Source: Dipetalonema caudispina (taxonomy: Eukaryota; Nematoda; Chromadorea; Rhabditida; Onchocercidae). From it: a stretch of 64,000 nucleotides of DNA. The number at the start of each line of letters is the position of its first letter. Positions within the stretch are counted from its first letter, which is position 1. Shown here in pieces: positions 37,358 through 51,474 of the stretch. The translations under genes and the position numbers were made by a program. The stretch lies in assembly GCA_013365325.1 (NCBI GenBank), contig JABVXV010000009.1, positions 544,484 through 608,483 on the forward strand. The letters are read 5' to 3'. The notes beneath the pieces were generated by a model. The model saw only the letters and a list, made by a program, of their open reading frames with translations. It did no database searches and was not told where the DNA came from.

Positions 37358-38542
37358 CTGAAAAGTGGTAATGTGTCAGATAAAATATTATTAATTACTG
37401 CTTGAGATATTTTATCGTGAATGTTTTTCAAATTTAAAATCCATACTTTGATGTGAAATGATCAAAGACAATGAATTAATTGGAAAAAACACACCTAATG
37501 CTAGGAAGCATATTGTTGAAATGATACAACAGTACATGGTACTGTTGTATCATTTGAATGATAACGATGCCGCGACCTATATATATCATTAAATATGCAG
37601 TCCATTGATCTTATCAACAACAGCTTGTCCTTATTTAGAAATCAGAATCGATGGAATTTGAATTTATCCCATTATTCGATCAAACTTTTCACAATTTAAT
37701 TTCTTGAATTGTTAAAAATAATTGGATAAAATTTATGCCTTTAAATTTTCAAAATGGAAAGTATGTGTTTTTCTCGCCGGATTTTGCAATCTTTGTTTTT
37801 TTCAACAATTAATTCTCGTCTTCTTTTCTAGAAATTTTTTCGAATATTTAATCGATTGAATTTGAAAATCGCTGATCGCTGATGCTTTTCTGTAACGATG
37901 TGGTAAAGATATAAAGTAAGGCATTGAAAAATTTATTGTATAACGCCAATTTTAGTTATGTTTGTCAATAATTTTGAATAAAGACAATTAAAATAAACAT
38001 ATTGATATGAAATAAATGATAGCGCAAGCAATGACTGTTTTGGTACAACAATTATTTTACAAATTGAAATGATATTATCAGCAGAATACTGCAAAAATTT
38101 TACAGTTCCTATTCAAAATTTTTTCAAAAATGCATGGATTGAAAGAAAACATTCAAAATTTGTAAGAATAGCTATAATTATATCAAAGCGAAAAAATGTC
38201 AACCGCTAAAGTAAGGGTTCAGCAGAAAAACCTAGTACAGACAGATATGAAGATGAAATAGAATCCATCATAAGATAAAATAGATTCCAAATTGTTTGTT
38301 CTACTAGGTTCGATTGAAAGTAATCATATGAATTAAAAGAAATGAATTATTTTAATTGGTAAATTTTAAATGGCAAAAGTGAAGTGTTTAAAAGCAAAAA
38401 ATGTGCATGATTATCAGATCCGATTATATTGGAAAAAAATTGGGGCAAACTTCAGAAAGTCTCGAAACTAGCAGGCAGATTCCGAACTGAAACTTTAATG
38501 ATTGGTCTTTCTATCTTGGAATTAAATCTTCTTAAATTTCGA
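37358..38542. other. Spacer between two minus-strand genes
   Basis: Should contain the 5' exons of the gene below it. One phase-0 candidate lies at about 38452-38487 (hydrophobic FGICLLVSRLSE), but no start codon exon was found. Confidence 0.35.
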
Positions 38543-38706
38543 TCATTTTATCGGATCCGTTGGTGGTCCAACACATAGACATGTCCGCCTACAGAAAAGA
38601 AACATTGTTGGCCGATGTATTTCGCAAAGACCAGCTTTAGCCCATTCTTGGCAAAGATCACCTTTTTCATCTACTTCCGTATCGCAGTTCATGGTAAATG
38701 GTTTCC
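38543..38706 (-). other. ShKT domain exon
   Basis: Encodes the six cysteines in ShKT spacing, with the conserved Asp after the first Cys, the Trp, the Gly before the third Cys and the Met before the last three Cys. The exon holds the whole domain and joins in phase 1, a typical shuffling unit. The central Lys-Tyr channel-blocking pair of sea anemone ShK is not evident, so a toxin-like function is not supported by sequence alone. Confidence 0.85.
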
Positions 38707-41700
38707 CTGAAATTGCTTTAATTTGTATGATATGAAGTAGTTATGTAATTGTTTTGATAATTTTGAAAGATTTAGCAATTAGAAAAAATTTTTTAAAAGA
38801 TATTCATTGGCCCAATCATTAACCGAATGGATGGCAAAATAAGTAACCTATTGAATAAGTTCGCGATAACGGAATATAATGCTGAAGAAACTTAGAGAAA
38901 GTTATCATGCTGTTGCTACGTGTTAGCTAAATGGTATAGTCGTGACAGATAGCATTCCAAGTTTCTTTGTTTCACCACTTCCAGCCTATAATCATGTGGC
39001 CATCGCGGAAGGCGTTCCGCAGTCAACAATTAGAGCAAACGTTACTTCAATGAACTTCTGCATCCTACACTGCGCTAACTTATAGTAAAAAACTTAATTT
39101 CTTATTTGCTAATTTAGCTATGTACCAAAAAATTCAACTTGCAAATTTTCACATTTTGCAAATAATTGTTCACTGAATCAAATATTATTAATTTAGCTAT
39201 AATGTCATAAAAGTGTACCAAAATATTATTCAACAAAACATTTTAGGATTTTAAAAGAGAGGAGAATGCTTCCATGCCTAGATTCATATAATTTCTGATT
39301 AGTTATCGAGAGAACTGGCAGAAAGACAAATTTCTGCAACGATCACTTTCAGGATACCCATGAAATTTTATAAAACATTCTGTAGCAATTGAACAGATGT
39401 TACTCATTTCTTTTTGAAAATATTGCAACAAGAAAAAAGTGTAGAGTTCACATGAAAATATGTAATAGTTCATTTACTGTAAGATATCTCAGGTGATAAC
39501 TGAATTATCTTTTAGTAAATGTATGGCCTTAATTTTGCTCGGATAAATAAAGTATGATAAGCATAGGCTTATTAAATCTAAAACTAAGCGCATAGATGCA
39601 CGCATCCATCTTAGAATTAATATCTCTGAATTGAGATTGATAGAGTAACTTTAATAATATCGGAAATATTTCACTCTCGAGAAAACTCAAGAAATTTTTG
39701 CTCTTAATTAATCAATAAATGCTTCTTCATATATTTTCCCGTTATATCACGGCATTCCTTGAAGAAATCTTTAGTTAGAATGAAATTTAAAAGAAATTTA
39801 CATTTCCGTCTCGGCGAATGACTGCTTTTCTTCGACGATATACTTGATAGCACTAAAATTTGGAATATTAAATTGTAAACAAGATTAGGTAGTGCTTTTT
39901 TTCTTGATGGTACAAATTAGGAATTGAAAGATAAATGCTTAAACTATCGAAAATTTGAAGCGATTAGTAATTTTCTTGAATTCAAACGAGACAAAAAAAA
40001 ATCGAAATTTTTTTTTATCTTTCTACATAACATTGGCAACTTCTGATAATCATTGCTAAACGATATACAAACTAAGATAGTTTATATCTTCCGTCGAAAT
40101 TGTCAAAATTTTTTTGCTCTAATCTAACCAAAATTTTTTCTACAACAAAATCCTGAGAAAAATTTTAACTCAAAAGAAAATACCTGTATTAGATAAAGTT
40201 ATAGGATCACGCTTCTTTTGTCCTGAAACATCGGAATGGTTTGAACTAAGTCATTTATAAACAAAACAAAATTAACAATCGATTCCTGAATCCATCCAAA
40301 AAGGACAATAATAACGCATAGCTAGGTTCACTACAAGTCTTATTTCGCTGTAATTACTGATTCCAGCTGCTCACAAGTCAATCTTGATCTTTTCACAAAT
40401 GATAAAAGGAAAAAAAAATAGAATTATTGATATGTGATCAATGTCAGAGAAACGTCAAAAATTACCTTCTAAAATAGTGCTTGGACTAGATACTTCACTG
40501 TTTACTTCCTCTACATCATCGCCGTATCCGAAGTCTTTTGGACCAGTCGGAATTCTGCTTGGAGTGTTCTTTCCGTCATTGATATCTTCTTTTGTGATAA
40601 GCTCTCCTTGTATAGTCAACATTTTTTGGGTTATAGTAAATGATTCCATTGATGCATTTAATGTAACTGAAGGAACGGTTGCACTGGAAAATTCTTCACT
40701 GCTTTTAGATTCTGATTCAGTGAATGTTCCAGAATTTACATATTCGCTACTAAGTGGTGATTCTGGAGTAATATAAGTTTCAATAAGATTCGTCTGTTCG
40801 CTACTTGATAGTAATTCTGGTCTTGTTGTCATAACTGATCCTGAACTTGACGATATGAATGTATTCACTTCCTTGCCGTTTCCATATCCGAAATCTTCAG
40901 GACCCATAGGTATTTTGGCTGGACCTGACTCAGTATTTCCTGCAGTAGTTCTTACTGATTCAGGGCTTACCCAAGTGGTTTCTGATGAAATAGTGCCCAT
41001 TTCATTTCTTACTTCACTCGATGTTTCCGCAGATTTAGTACTTTCAGCTTCGAATTCCTCAATAGTTTTTAAATTAGATTTTTTTGCGGTCTCTTTACCA
41101 GTAGTGATTGTACCAACGGTTAGTTTTGAAGGACCCGTTTTCAGTACCTTTGTCATTGCAATAACTTTTGGAACTTCTTCATTTATGCTATAAGGTAGTG
41201 GCATCTCTACTGCATCAGTTATTATATGCATAAATGTGCTTTCTGTAGCATGCTGTGAATATGTTTGGCTAGAAACAGTAGATGTACCGGTTTCTGGAAC
41301 TTCAACAGTTTTTATGGCTTGATTATTTATGTCTGAAGATGTCGTAATGTCTTTTATATCGACAGGGTATTGTAGAGAAGTTTCAGCACTTTCGATTGTA
41401 GAACTTGTTTCAATTTCTGTGGAGCGCCCGACTGATGAAGTTTCTATTGCTGATGATTGCTGAACAGATTCAGTTTTTGTTTGATCAATAAATTGCATCC
41501 TTTGTGTTGCTAAAGTAGATTCCACTATCGCTACTAAAGTTTTGGAATCCTGAGTCTGTCCGATAATTTTTGCTTCCGTTACTTCTCCAAGTCCATCGCC
41601 ATAACCAGAATCATTCTTGTTTGTTGAGATATTATCAGATTCTGCTGGAACAGATAATGTTTCACCAGTTGGAGTTTCTGTGTATTTTTCTCCTTCAGAA

Positions 41701-44700
41701 ACTGCATAACCAGAAGATTCTGGTTCTGAACTTTTACTTGTCAAACTTGCGAGGTTTGTGATTCCTTCATCTACTGATGCTATTTTATTAGTTTTCGGTG
41801 CTGGAACTGTAGTTAATACAGTTTCTTCATCCGATTTCGATAACTTATTAGTTGTTCCTTCAGTGGCAGAATAATAATCCGAAGAGTTAAATAGATTTCC
41901 AGTGGCAGCGTATCCCGGCGCACTTGCATGGCTTCTACTTGTTGCTACCATACCTGCACTCGCAAGTTGTTCACTAGATCCCGTTACGCCAGCTTCTTTA
42001 ATGTAAGCAGCTTCTCTAGCCCCTGCATTTTCGCTTAATTCTATGTACAGTTCACTTGAGTTTGGATTTTCTGCTGTTTTTTCAGCACCTGTGATAGAGA
42101 CTGAGTTCAATGAAGTATCGATTCTACTGTTACCAAGATATTCATTCTCAGTGATTCTTTCTTCTCCTCCACCATATCCAGAATTTGTAAAATAAGTTTC
42201 TTTATCCGTATATTCACCTCGTAGACTTGATGTACTTTCTGTCACATTCAAAGCTTTGCCAGTCGTAACATCAGCTTCAGATGTTGCAACACCTTGACTA
42301 GATGTAAGTAGTCCATACTCCTTTACTTGTTCTCTAAGTGTTGTGGTTTTCTCGGATGTTATTTCTTTACTAGATTCGTGAAAACCATCGGTAGTTAGTG
42401 GTAATTCTCCATATCCTGAAGACTGCTCTTCAGATCTTGTGGTTTCTCTTGGAACTGTTTGTTCAACAAATGCCGTTGTACTGTAAAATTTCATTTCGTT
42501 TATGATGGTTTCTGGTGTTGAAATTTCGTCATTATGATTTATGTACTGTTCGGAAACCATCGATGTTCTCGTTAGCAATTCACCTGATTGTGTAGTTTTT
42601 TCAAGTCCTGATTCTATTGAAGCATCAGTATTTGATACTTCTTCACTAGGACCTGCTTCGCCATATCCTGCTAATCCTTCATCAGATTTCGATATTTCAC
42701 TCGTTTCTGCCCCTGTCATTATCCCTTCTGATGCTGTTGTACTTTCTTTGGATTCTGACAGTCTCTCTGATGCCATAAATAATTCATCTGTTCCGTATTC
42801 AGCAGATATAAATACTCCATTTGATGTTACTGATGTATCACCAGATACAGCTTTCTCTTCAACATGACCTGTTTCAGTGTCATATGGTGCTGTTGAAGAT
42901 AATTCATTTCCCTCACTTGTTTTTTGTAATTCCATAGCTTCTTCTTTCCGATATGTTGGTTGCGCAATATATTTTGGTGTTACTTCACTATATTTTGGTA
43001 ATTGCTCAACAGACGTAAGAGATGCTTCCTTAATAAATCCTGTTGTTTCATTTCCTCCTTCGCTAGATTCTGTGGAACTTTTTAGGTCTTTTGGTTCTGC
43101 TACTGTACCTTCCAACGCTTCCACTGCTTTTTCACTTGCCATTTCTGTTTCCATATTCATTTTAGACAGCGTAGATGCTTCTTCAATCGATTTCGACAAT
43201 TGAGATGCCGATTCTTTATTCAATCCTGGCAAAGCTGTTTTACTACTTGTTACGATATCTTCTGGCCTAATAGAAGTTTCATAACCTGGAATATCTTCTG
43301 CTGGTTCATTGATTGTAGAACTTACTATCTTTGAGTTATTAACCCCTTCAGTTATAGTATATGAGGTATCCACTGAAGTGCTACTCATTGTCGATGAAGT
43401 AACCAGTTCACTATCGACTTCCACAACTGCCAACGAGTGTGATGTTAAAGTTGATTGGTTGGTACTCATTTCTGTCTCAAGCAAAGTTGATTGACTTAAG
43501 TTTGGATATGTAGTTGTTTCGGTTCTAGCGGCACTTTTTTGATATTGATAAGTATCTTCTGATACTTTTGTGATCCTTTCTTGAGAAGGATAAATTCTTT
43601 GAGTCCTTAAATCTAGCTCAGCGTTTTCATACGTCCCGTTCTGTTCCGTATATTTTGTTTCTTCACCAGTCACTGGCGAAATTGTAGCGTTATAAGCTGT
43701 TACTGTTGGTTCATCGGCTATAACTGTTGGTTCCACTTTATAAGCTTCCGGCAAATTTCCTGAAGTACTACTGAGATTTGTCTTGGCACCGAATTGCTCT
43801 TTGATAGTTTCAGCACCTACTCCATACCCAAAATCTTCTGCACCAGTTTGTAGATCAACTGATTTTGTTTGTGTATACGTGATGTCGTCATTGGTGGAGG
43901 ATTCTAATTCGGATAGTGTAACTTCAGTACCCTCATTTGGAGTTCCTTTTCTTTCTGCTTTTGATACTGTTTCGGCTGTTACAGTCTCAGGTACTGTGCC
44001 ATATTCTTCAAGTATTGATGCTGTCTTTTCGACCTTAACAGCTTCAGTACTAATGCTCTTACTTTCAAGTTGCTCGGTGCTAATACCATAACTTTCTTCA
44101 CTATCACTCGTTGACGATCCTGTATTGCCTTCTTGAGTATCAGTAGAAGTTTCACTTAGCTCCGTAACCACTTCAGCTGTTCCCATTAAGCTTTCCGTAG
44201 ATGCTTTACAACCTTCCGCACAAGCTTCAGTAGTATCCTCTGTCAGTTCCGCTTCACTCAAATCTGATTTAGTGGTACCTACTCCTGCTTCCCTAAATCC
44301 TTTTTCATATTTAGTAGTGTATGTAGCTGATTTACTCAATGTAACAGCTTGTTCAGTATTTGTGATAGTAGGAAGTTCACTCTCCTTTTCTATATTACTT
44401 GTCGACGAGGTTTCCACAGTGATCGCTCGTTGTTCTGCGTCAGTATCCGGAATACCGCCGCCATATGGATTCTCAACATCAGGAAGCGGCGATGCTTGCA
44501 TTTCTATAATGGTTTCAGTTTGTTGATCCATCTCTCCTGTTTCGGAATCTTCTACCGGCGGCCCATAACCGCTTACCGACAAATGAGAAGTAATCTTGTC
44601 AGATGGTGGCGATGATGATTTATGATCTCCGACATGCAAAATTTGCGTATTTGTTTCAATATCCAATAATTCTTCGTCTGTTTTACTTGGATTTGCTTCA

Positions 44701-45701
44701 CCGTACACTTTAACTACGACATTCTTAGCTGATACTTCGGTTAATGGTTCGGATACATTCACATAATAAGCCTTACTGGCTTTCTGATTACGGAGTTCGA
44801 AAAGATTACCCTGAAAACAGCTATCACCATCATTAGTCATCAATACAAAATTATCAAATTATAGCTATTTGCAATTCATTCTTGCCAATATTTTGTACAT
44901 CAACCATAAAATAACTTTATAAATCTTTAAAAACTTCTATTTATTAGAATTTGATTTAGCCGGGACTCTTCGAGTTCCAGGGATATAAAGTTTTTGTAGA
45001 AGCCTTGAAATTCAAGAGAATTTTTCTAGAAAATTTAAAAAAAAATAAATAAATGCATACGTTCTCATGTACAGTTGCTTGTCTATGTACCCTATCTGAT
45101 CTTATTTTAGAAAACGGTAATGGGTGATCCACTGAAGATGTTAACACACTGTCATCTTTTCCAAGTGATAACGTTCTTTTCGAAACTGTAAAAAGCAAAG
45201 ATAAATAACCGAACATTTGATTTGACTGATTATTTCATCAAGAAAATTTTATAAAATCCTAATTTATTCTTGTTTTTGATTTCTGAGAATGTATATATGC
45301 TATAAATTGAAAATTTTTCATTCCCGAGAGCATGAATTATTTGAAAATTCGGAATCCGATACTTGGACAAATATTTAAAAACGGAAAATCAGTACCAAAC
45401 AATATGGAAGTTGTAAGGCATCTCGAAATTTTCAGCAACCTGATTTAATGTTAGCAGAAATATCATCTTAAATTGTAAAAAGATCTACCAGCATTTTTAC
45501 GATTTTGAGTATTTAGTGCTGTTTAGTAATTACAAGCAGAGGTCAAATAAAATTGTTCTGGAAGATATCAGATTATTGTTCTGATTATTTGTGTTCTGGT
45601 TTAAATTTAAATAACTAACTTCGTTCATTTTCTTGTTGAGCAGTTACAATACCAAATATTAGAAATATTACGGTAATCGCAGTAGAGATTTGTTTTTTCA
45701 T
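38543..45701 (-). CDS. Secreted mucin-like Ser/Thr/Glu-rich protein with a C-terminal ShKT domain
   Basis: Six exons in phase: 45701-45620 (signal peptide, hydrophobic TAITVIFLIFGIVTA followed by Gln-Gln), 45185-45061, one giant exon 44810-40466, then 40222-40184, 39852-39802 and 38706-38543. About 1601 residues. The giant exon is a long disordered region rich in Ser, Thr, Glu, Gly and Ala with few hydrophobics and only two Cys. It has eight Gly-Tyr-Gly motifs, often as Ser-Gly-Tyr-Gly, and a recurring GPxDFGYG block. Two tiny basic exons follow, carrying KKR and RRK, possible proprotein-convertase sites. The last exon encodes one six-Cys ShKT domain (C-D, C-QEW, G-L-C, C-RR-T-C-L-C). Signal peptide, mucin-like region and terminal ShKT is the layout of nematode surface-coat mucins such as the Toxocara TES mucins. 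A heavily O-glycosylated surface or secreted product is inferred. Confidence 0.85.
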
Positions 45702-48700
45702 TGTTGATACCCTCAAATCAAATGAATAATTTAAAAAAAAAAAAATTATGAACATTTGAGACGACATATCGTAGATGTTGAAAATGAGAAAATGAAAAGT
45801 TGGAAAATTTGTATCCATGAAGAAAAGCAAAATTATCAAACATACAAAAGTTCAGAAAATAAAAATAGTGAGCGAATTGGCATTTTTCTCATGGCAGTAA
45901 AAAATCAAAATAATTTTAAATGTTTGCAATGATTTAGACGCTTGTTTTGGTAAACAATTGATTAGATTACATCTTGCACGGCTTATGTTTAGGATTTTCA
46001 CTATCATTTTTGAAAATGACAGTTAAACGGTGGTGATCAAAACAGAAAAAAAAAATCAAATCGTATTTAATCATTCATTGCAATCATACTGATGGATAAC
46101 TATCCAGCGAAAATAGACTGAAACCGGAAAATCATCGTTTCACTCAATTTTGCCTACTTCGTAACTCAAAGAATTAGAAAAAAATTTCTTATTTGAAGTT
46201 TTATTTTTTGTTAAATACTGGAAATGGTAGTAAATGAATAATTTATCAAGCTGATTGATAAGATTTTAGAATGGAGATAATAATGAGAAACGAAGATTGA
46301 TTGGTAAAAATGAGTAATATGAAAGGGGAATTTACGCAAGCACTTCTTAGAATATTCCTGGTGTTTTAAAAGATAAAAATTATTTCAAAAAAAAAAAAAA
46401 AAAACTATTTACTGCCTCTTCTCATGCATTTTGATGTTAAGAACAAATTGTAATTTTTAAATAATTTATGGATATCTGTGATTGCGTCATTGAATGATTA
46501 AAAGATAATTTTAACTTTTGATAGACTTACAATACGTCTGGTTGCATTAGTAAATGCTTTCGTCGTGGTAACATATGTTAGTCGTGTGATGTGCTTCAAT
46601 ATTACGTTTATGGAAATACTGTCTTATTATTTTGCTTCGACTAAGAATGATGACATTATAAGTACTACAAACATATGTATCAGTCCATTATTCTTACTTC
46701 ATCCTTCTATCGTACGATATGGCTATTTATCCTATAGGAAGTATAGAAAACTTTCAAAATGTTTGGCAATCGAATGCTTAATTTCCTATCCAAATAGAAA
46801 TTAAACTTACCAATATCAGCAATTTCAAACTTTTAGAACTAAAAGAATAAAAAAAGTAGTCAAATTCTGATATATTGAAAAGTGACATGAGATGAAAAGT
46901 TAAACATTTTCACTATTGACTTATATGTCACAGTTTCGAAATTTTTGAATTGCAGCGCTGAATATGATAGTTTAATTTACAAAGTAGATATATGTAGTTG
47001 CAAAATGCATGCAAATAAGTAATGTTGAAGAATCTCTTTTTTTAATTTATTAATTTCAGAAGTCATGGAAATAAGACAAGTTTTTAAAGTTTGCTTTGGA
47101 CAACAAATATTTTATCAACATTTTAAGAAAGTCATAAAAGTGCTAATATTCATAAACAAGTGATCCAAAAACTAACAATTATCCACCTAAATTGTAATAA
47201 CGATTTATTCTGGGAACAACTTAACAGTTTTAACCATACAGTAATGCTAAACGATAGATCGCTTACTTATTAACTAATCCATTTGACAATTATCCTAAAA
47301 TGGAAACATCATCCAAAAATTCAATTAAATTTGCTACTCTTCAATGGTTTATCCTTAGATATGAATTGGATGATAACGCAGAGGAATCATTCTATTATTG
47401 GAATGATAGATCTTTTATAACGCTTAAATGATTTGTAAAGCAATCGAAATTTTTTGCGGAAAATTCCAATTATTCTAAATTAAATAAAAATTTGCTTTCT
47501 TCCAAAAAATAACGAATTGAGTCCTTTTTCTTCGAATTTCAAAAAAAAAAAAAAAAAAACGAAATTTTGTTTAGATAGTTATTTATGTATGTGAAAATAA
47601 ATCAGTTAATTAACTGACTATAAAAGAGAAAAACAATGAAGGATTGAAAAATATGAGTAATTATTTCTCGTATTTCCCCTCCTGCAACAATAGATGTGGA
47701 CCTTTTAAATAAAACTCATTATGATCTTTAATGATCATACACTTCTTCCACTTTTTGGTTAAACTATAAGGAAATTTATGACTTTGCAACAAATCGAAAA
47801 TGTTAAATTTAGATGAAATAAACCAATCTTAGACTAACAACTAATCTTCCTATAGTGATGAAAAGTTTTGTGCGTATGATATACAATAAGAAATAATATC
47901 ATATCTTCTTTCTTAAAGTTAAAAAAAACTAATTTCTTCTTTTTAACAGAAAGTTAGTAAGCTTAACTGTAGCGGAAACCTCGTAAGTACGTTTAATATG
48001 TACGTAAATAGAACATGTAGTATTATATTTACTAAATAATATGAATATGATATCGGTTCTAATAAATAATTAAATTACTTATTTTTTCCTATTTTCTTTT
48101 TTGATTTAAAAATTCAATAAACATTCTGTTTTAGTGAAATTGATCGATAAATTTCAATCGTCGAAAGGGAAAAGGCGGAAGCCTGAACTTATCACCACAT
48201 TATTACTCTATAAAATTGAATCCATCATGTAGAATTTGGAACTTATAAATTATTCAGAATTTAATTACCGATAGGATTATTTGTGTTTAAATTCCAATGA
48301 TGTTTTACTGATTGAAGCTGTTTGAGTAGGACGAAGTGGACGAAAGAAGGAAGGAAGAGTTAAAATGATTATCATTCTCCTTTCTTATACTTTATTTCCT
48401 TTTAAACTTACAATCTGCAATTAAGCTACTAAAGAAAAAACAAAATATTAAATTAAGATGGATGAATTTTCTACATGCAAACATTTCCATATAGATGCAC
48501 TGTCTTTTAAATTGAAGTCGTTTTCAATTAAGCAATAATTTGTTCATGTTGATGCTACAATTAATGATTTAAAAACGAGTTCCGAAGATCCAAAAAAAAG
48601 TTTTCACTGCAACTATGTTTCTTTAAAAATAACAAAAGTAGTCTTAGAATTCAGTGCTTAACTGGTTAGAATTTGGCTTTTTTTTGAGTAAAATTTAAAT

Positions 48701-51264
48701 TTAGAAGTATCAAAATAGCAACAGCCGGTGCTGCATTTTGCGTAAGATCATCACAATGAAATTTCCAGGTTTGTAAGGAATAAAAATGGTGACACTTTCG
48801 TGTGCAAGGTAAACAAAACCTAACATTTAATTAGATTTTTCCCAAGTCATTCCTCTCAACAGACTAAATAATCATTCCGAATTACCGGAACTGTTTGGTG
48901 ATTATTTTACGCAACATGTCGACCTGTCCGGTATCAAAGTAATTCACTACGAATATTAAATGACAAAATATTCTTATTATTTGAAAAGTTAAGCATATGA
49001 CTTCGAATAAACAGTACAAGCACGATGAGAAAGTGGATAATATCAGATGAGGAATTTCGTTAAGAATCAATTCCGGTTTTTCAGTGAACATTAACCGATA
49101 AGAAAGAGCAACCAGAAGAATCTATTAGCTTTTAAACCGTTTATTTCCACATGCCTTCTTCATTTTTCAAAGAATAAATGAAGATAAATGGCGATATTTT
49201 AACCGGATAATGATCATTATAAGATTTTCTTCAAATCTTTTTTTTTTAATCTAATTGGATTATCTGAATAACAAAAGATTGGTACCGAAAATTAGTAGGT
49301 TAAAATTCACAACAATGAAAACTTTCTGATACTGGCAAAACGGTGAGGAAAATTAATTATGAAGAAAATCCCGGTAAAAACCATGATTTTTAGCATTAAC
49401 AGGTTTTCTAATCATGATTATTTAGATAGTAATGTTTAGTTTGGTATTTTTAATGTAATTTGATAATCAGTTTTATATTTTCTGCATTGAACTACAATTA
49501 TTAATTGTTCTTTTTTATCACAAATAATATCAACAAGGATTTGTGAGAAATTTAGGGCATTGAGATAATCTTTTACATTAATTTCAGAATACATACTTTC
49601 TGTGATTATATAAATACAAATATAAAAAATTTTATCGAAATAACTATTTTACGTTATTCTATCTTTTAAATCATTTTCGAATTCATAATTCTTATAAAAA
49701 TAAGAAATTCCACTGAAATAATTTCTTATCTTTCTTCTTATCTTTGAATATTCAAAAATGTAAAGTTTGCTATAAATGAGAAAGATCTGTTTGGGACAGT
49801 AAATAGTTTGCTTTAGATAGCTCCATAAATTTAGATATTTGTGGACTTCAGTTAGAATTATTTAGAAGTAGTAAGGTAAGATTAATTAGAACTTTGACAG
49901 ATAACTTTTTATAAGTTCTTATTCTATCTTTACCATTCTGCCCTCAAAAAAAGACAAAGATTTAGTGTAAGAATCTTAGAGGAAATTGCAATAGGTTAGT
50001 ATTGAAGTACTAGTGGTAAAAGTAGTTTCATCATTAACCTATACAGCAGTTCAAATTTGATGACAAAGGCGATAATTTTCCATAGTTAAAATTAAATTCA
50101 TTAGTGTGGCAACGATCGTCTGCCTTTTTTTTTTTTTTTTTTATGTTTCATTCAAGTAAATAATCTGAGCCAAAAAGATTGAATTTAGTTATTGGGCAAG
50201 AAAATGCAAATAAACAGAATGAGAATGAAGCCATCCAATAAATTGTTCTATTGAAAGAGAAAAAAATAATAATTTGGAAAAGAAAATTTCATTATTATTT
50301 TCGATGAATTATATCTCTTTACATAATTAATTTAACTTTAGGACAATTTAATTACTGTGGTTTTGTTTTCTTTAAAAACTTTTCAGTAAATAGGAAACAG
50401 AACAGAAACTTTAAATATTTAATTAAGATATATTTTGTTAATTTATATGCATGTAGTGCTCACAGGAATTTATTCAACAAAAAAGAACAGATAATACCGG
50501 AAGAAGCAAAAGAATAATAGCAACATATATTAGTATCCTCTGTGTGATGGTTAACATTTTTTGCTATTCTGTTATGCTGAATTTTCCGCACATAACATTG
50601 CTATCCGGTACAGCGATAAATTGATCACTGAGATGTGATCATCGTCCAGTAGACAGCAGTGGTTACAGCTGATTATAGAATGTATGAAGTAGCAAAAAGT
50701 AAGATTTTTTTTTTCATTATTTTAAAACACTAAAATGAAATGTTAATAATAATACTTCAATTCAAATCTTAAAATCTATCAAATTTTGTCAAAATACATT
50801 TGAGAAATTTTATTGATAGCTCTCCATGAATCACATCATCCGTCTGAAATTAGCTATTCATGAGATAGTCACATTAAAGTGATTTGTTCATCTGATATCT
50901 TTGTGTCATTTAAATTTATCCTAATTTCGTGTATTTAAAATAGAAAATAAAAGCGAATTTTTAGTTTCTGATTTTCCGATAACAAATGAACAAAACAGTA
51001 AACAATAAAAATGACATTTCCCAACACAATAGTTTTCATTAATTTCTAATAATTATGAGGAAAAAGAAAAAGTTGCCGATCACATGTGTGTTTTTCGAGG
51101 ATACTTTCTCGATATCCAAATTGAAATGATACGATCCATCTTTTTTTTTTTTTTTTTGTGGAAGGATGAATGAAATATTCTTATCTGTTGATATATGAAG
51201 CATTACCGTTGAAAAGCGAAATTTCGTTATTCATTAAAAATTTTTGATCTGCAGCTAATGAACC
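45702..51264. other. AT-rich gene-poor region, upstream of the mucin gene
   Basis: No supported gene. The first kilobase presumably includes the mucin gene promoter. Long A-runs occur near 46388 and 47540 and T-runs near 50130 and 51141. A slightly more G/C-rich patch at about 50565-50690 includes CAGCTG and paired GATCA motifs; its role is unknown. Confidence 0.4.
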
Positions 51265-51474
51265 ATGATGATAGATAATTTCTGCATAATTATTGTTTTC
51301 CATCTGTTTCATTTTACTGCGACTGTTCATTTTGTACTTCCTCAAAGTCAAAAAAAAGTATTGAACTTTATATTATTGAAAACTGGGAAACAGAAATTGA
51401 ATATTACAAATATTTTATTGGTTCAGAATTATTCATCTCAACAACTTAAAATTATTTGGCTTAGAGGACAATAG
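51265..51474 (+). CDS. Possible small secreted peptide
   Basis: An ATG frame of 69 codons starts 11 bases after gatctgcag, a plausible trans-splice acceptor. Residues 6-22 are hydrophobic (CIIIVFHLFHFTATVHF) and could act as a signal peptide. The rest is basic with KK and KQK sites. No family was recognised. It stands alone in a gene-poor, AT-rich area, so it may be a chance frame. Confidence 0.25.
   Translation: MMIDNFCIIIVFHLFHFTATVHFVLPQSQKKVLNFILLKTGKQKLNITNILLVQNYSSQQLKIIWLRGQ

Noticed and set aside
38543..38706. Reading the ShKT exon as a stand-alone toxin gene
   Set aside because: It has no start codon or signal peptide of its own and joins in phase to the mucin exons. The channel-blocking residue pair of the anemone toxin is not evident.
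40441..44615. Several plus-strand frames of 60-110 codons opposite the mucin exon
   Set aside because: They are antisense shadows of a repetitive Ser/Thr/Glu coding exon, which rarely creates stops on the opposite strand. They lack splice sites and similarity.
46565..46804. Plus-strand frame of 79 codons in the gene-poor block
   Set aside because: It needs a non-ATG start, has no similarity and no splice or leader context.
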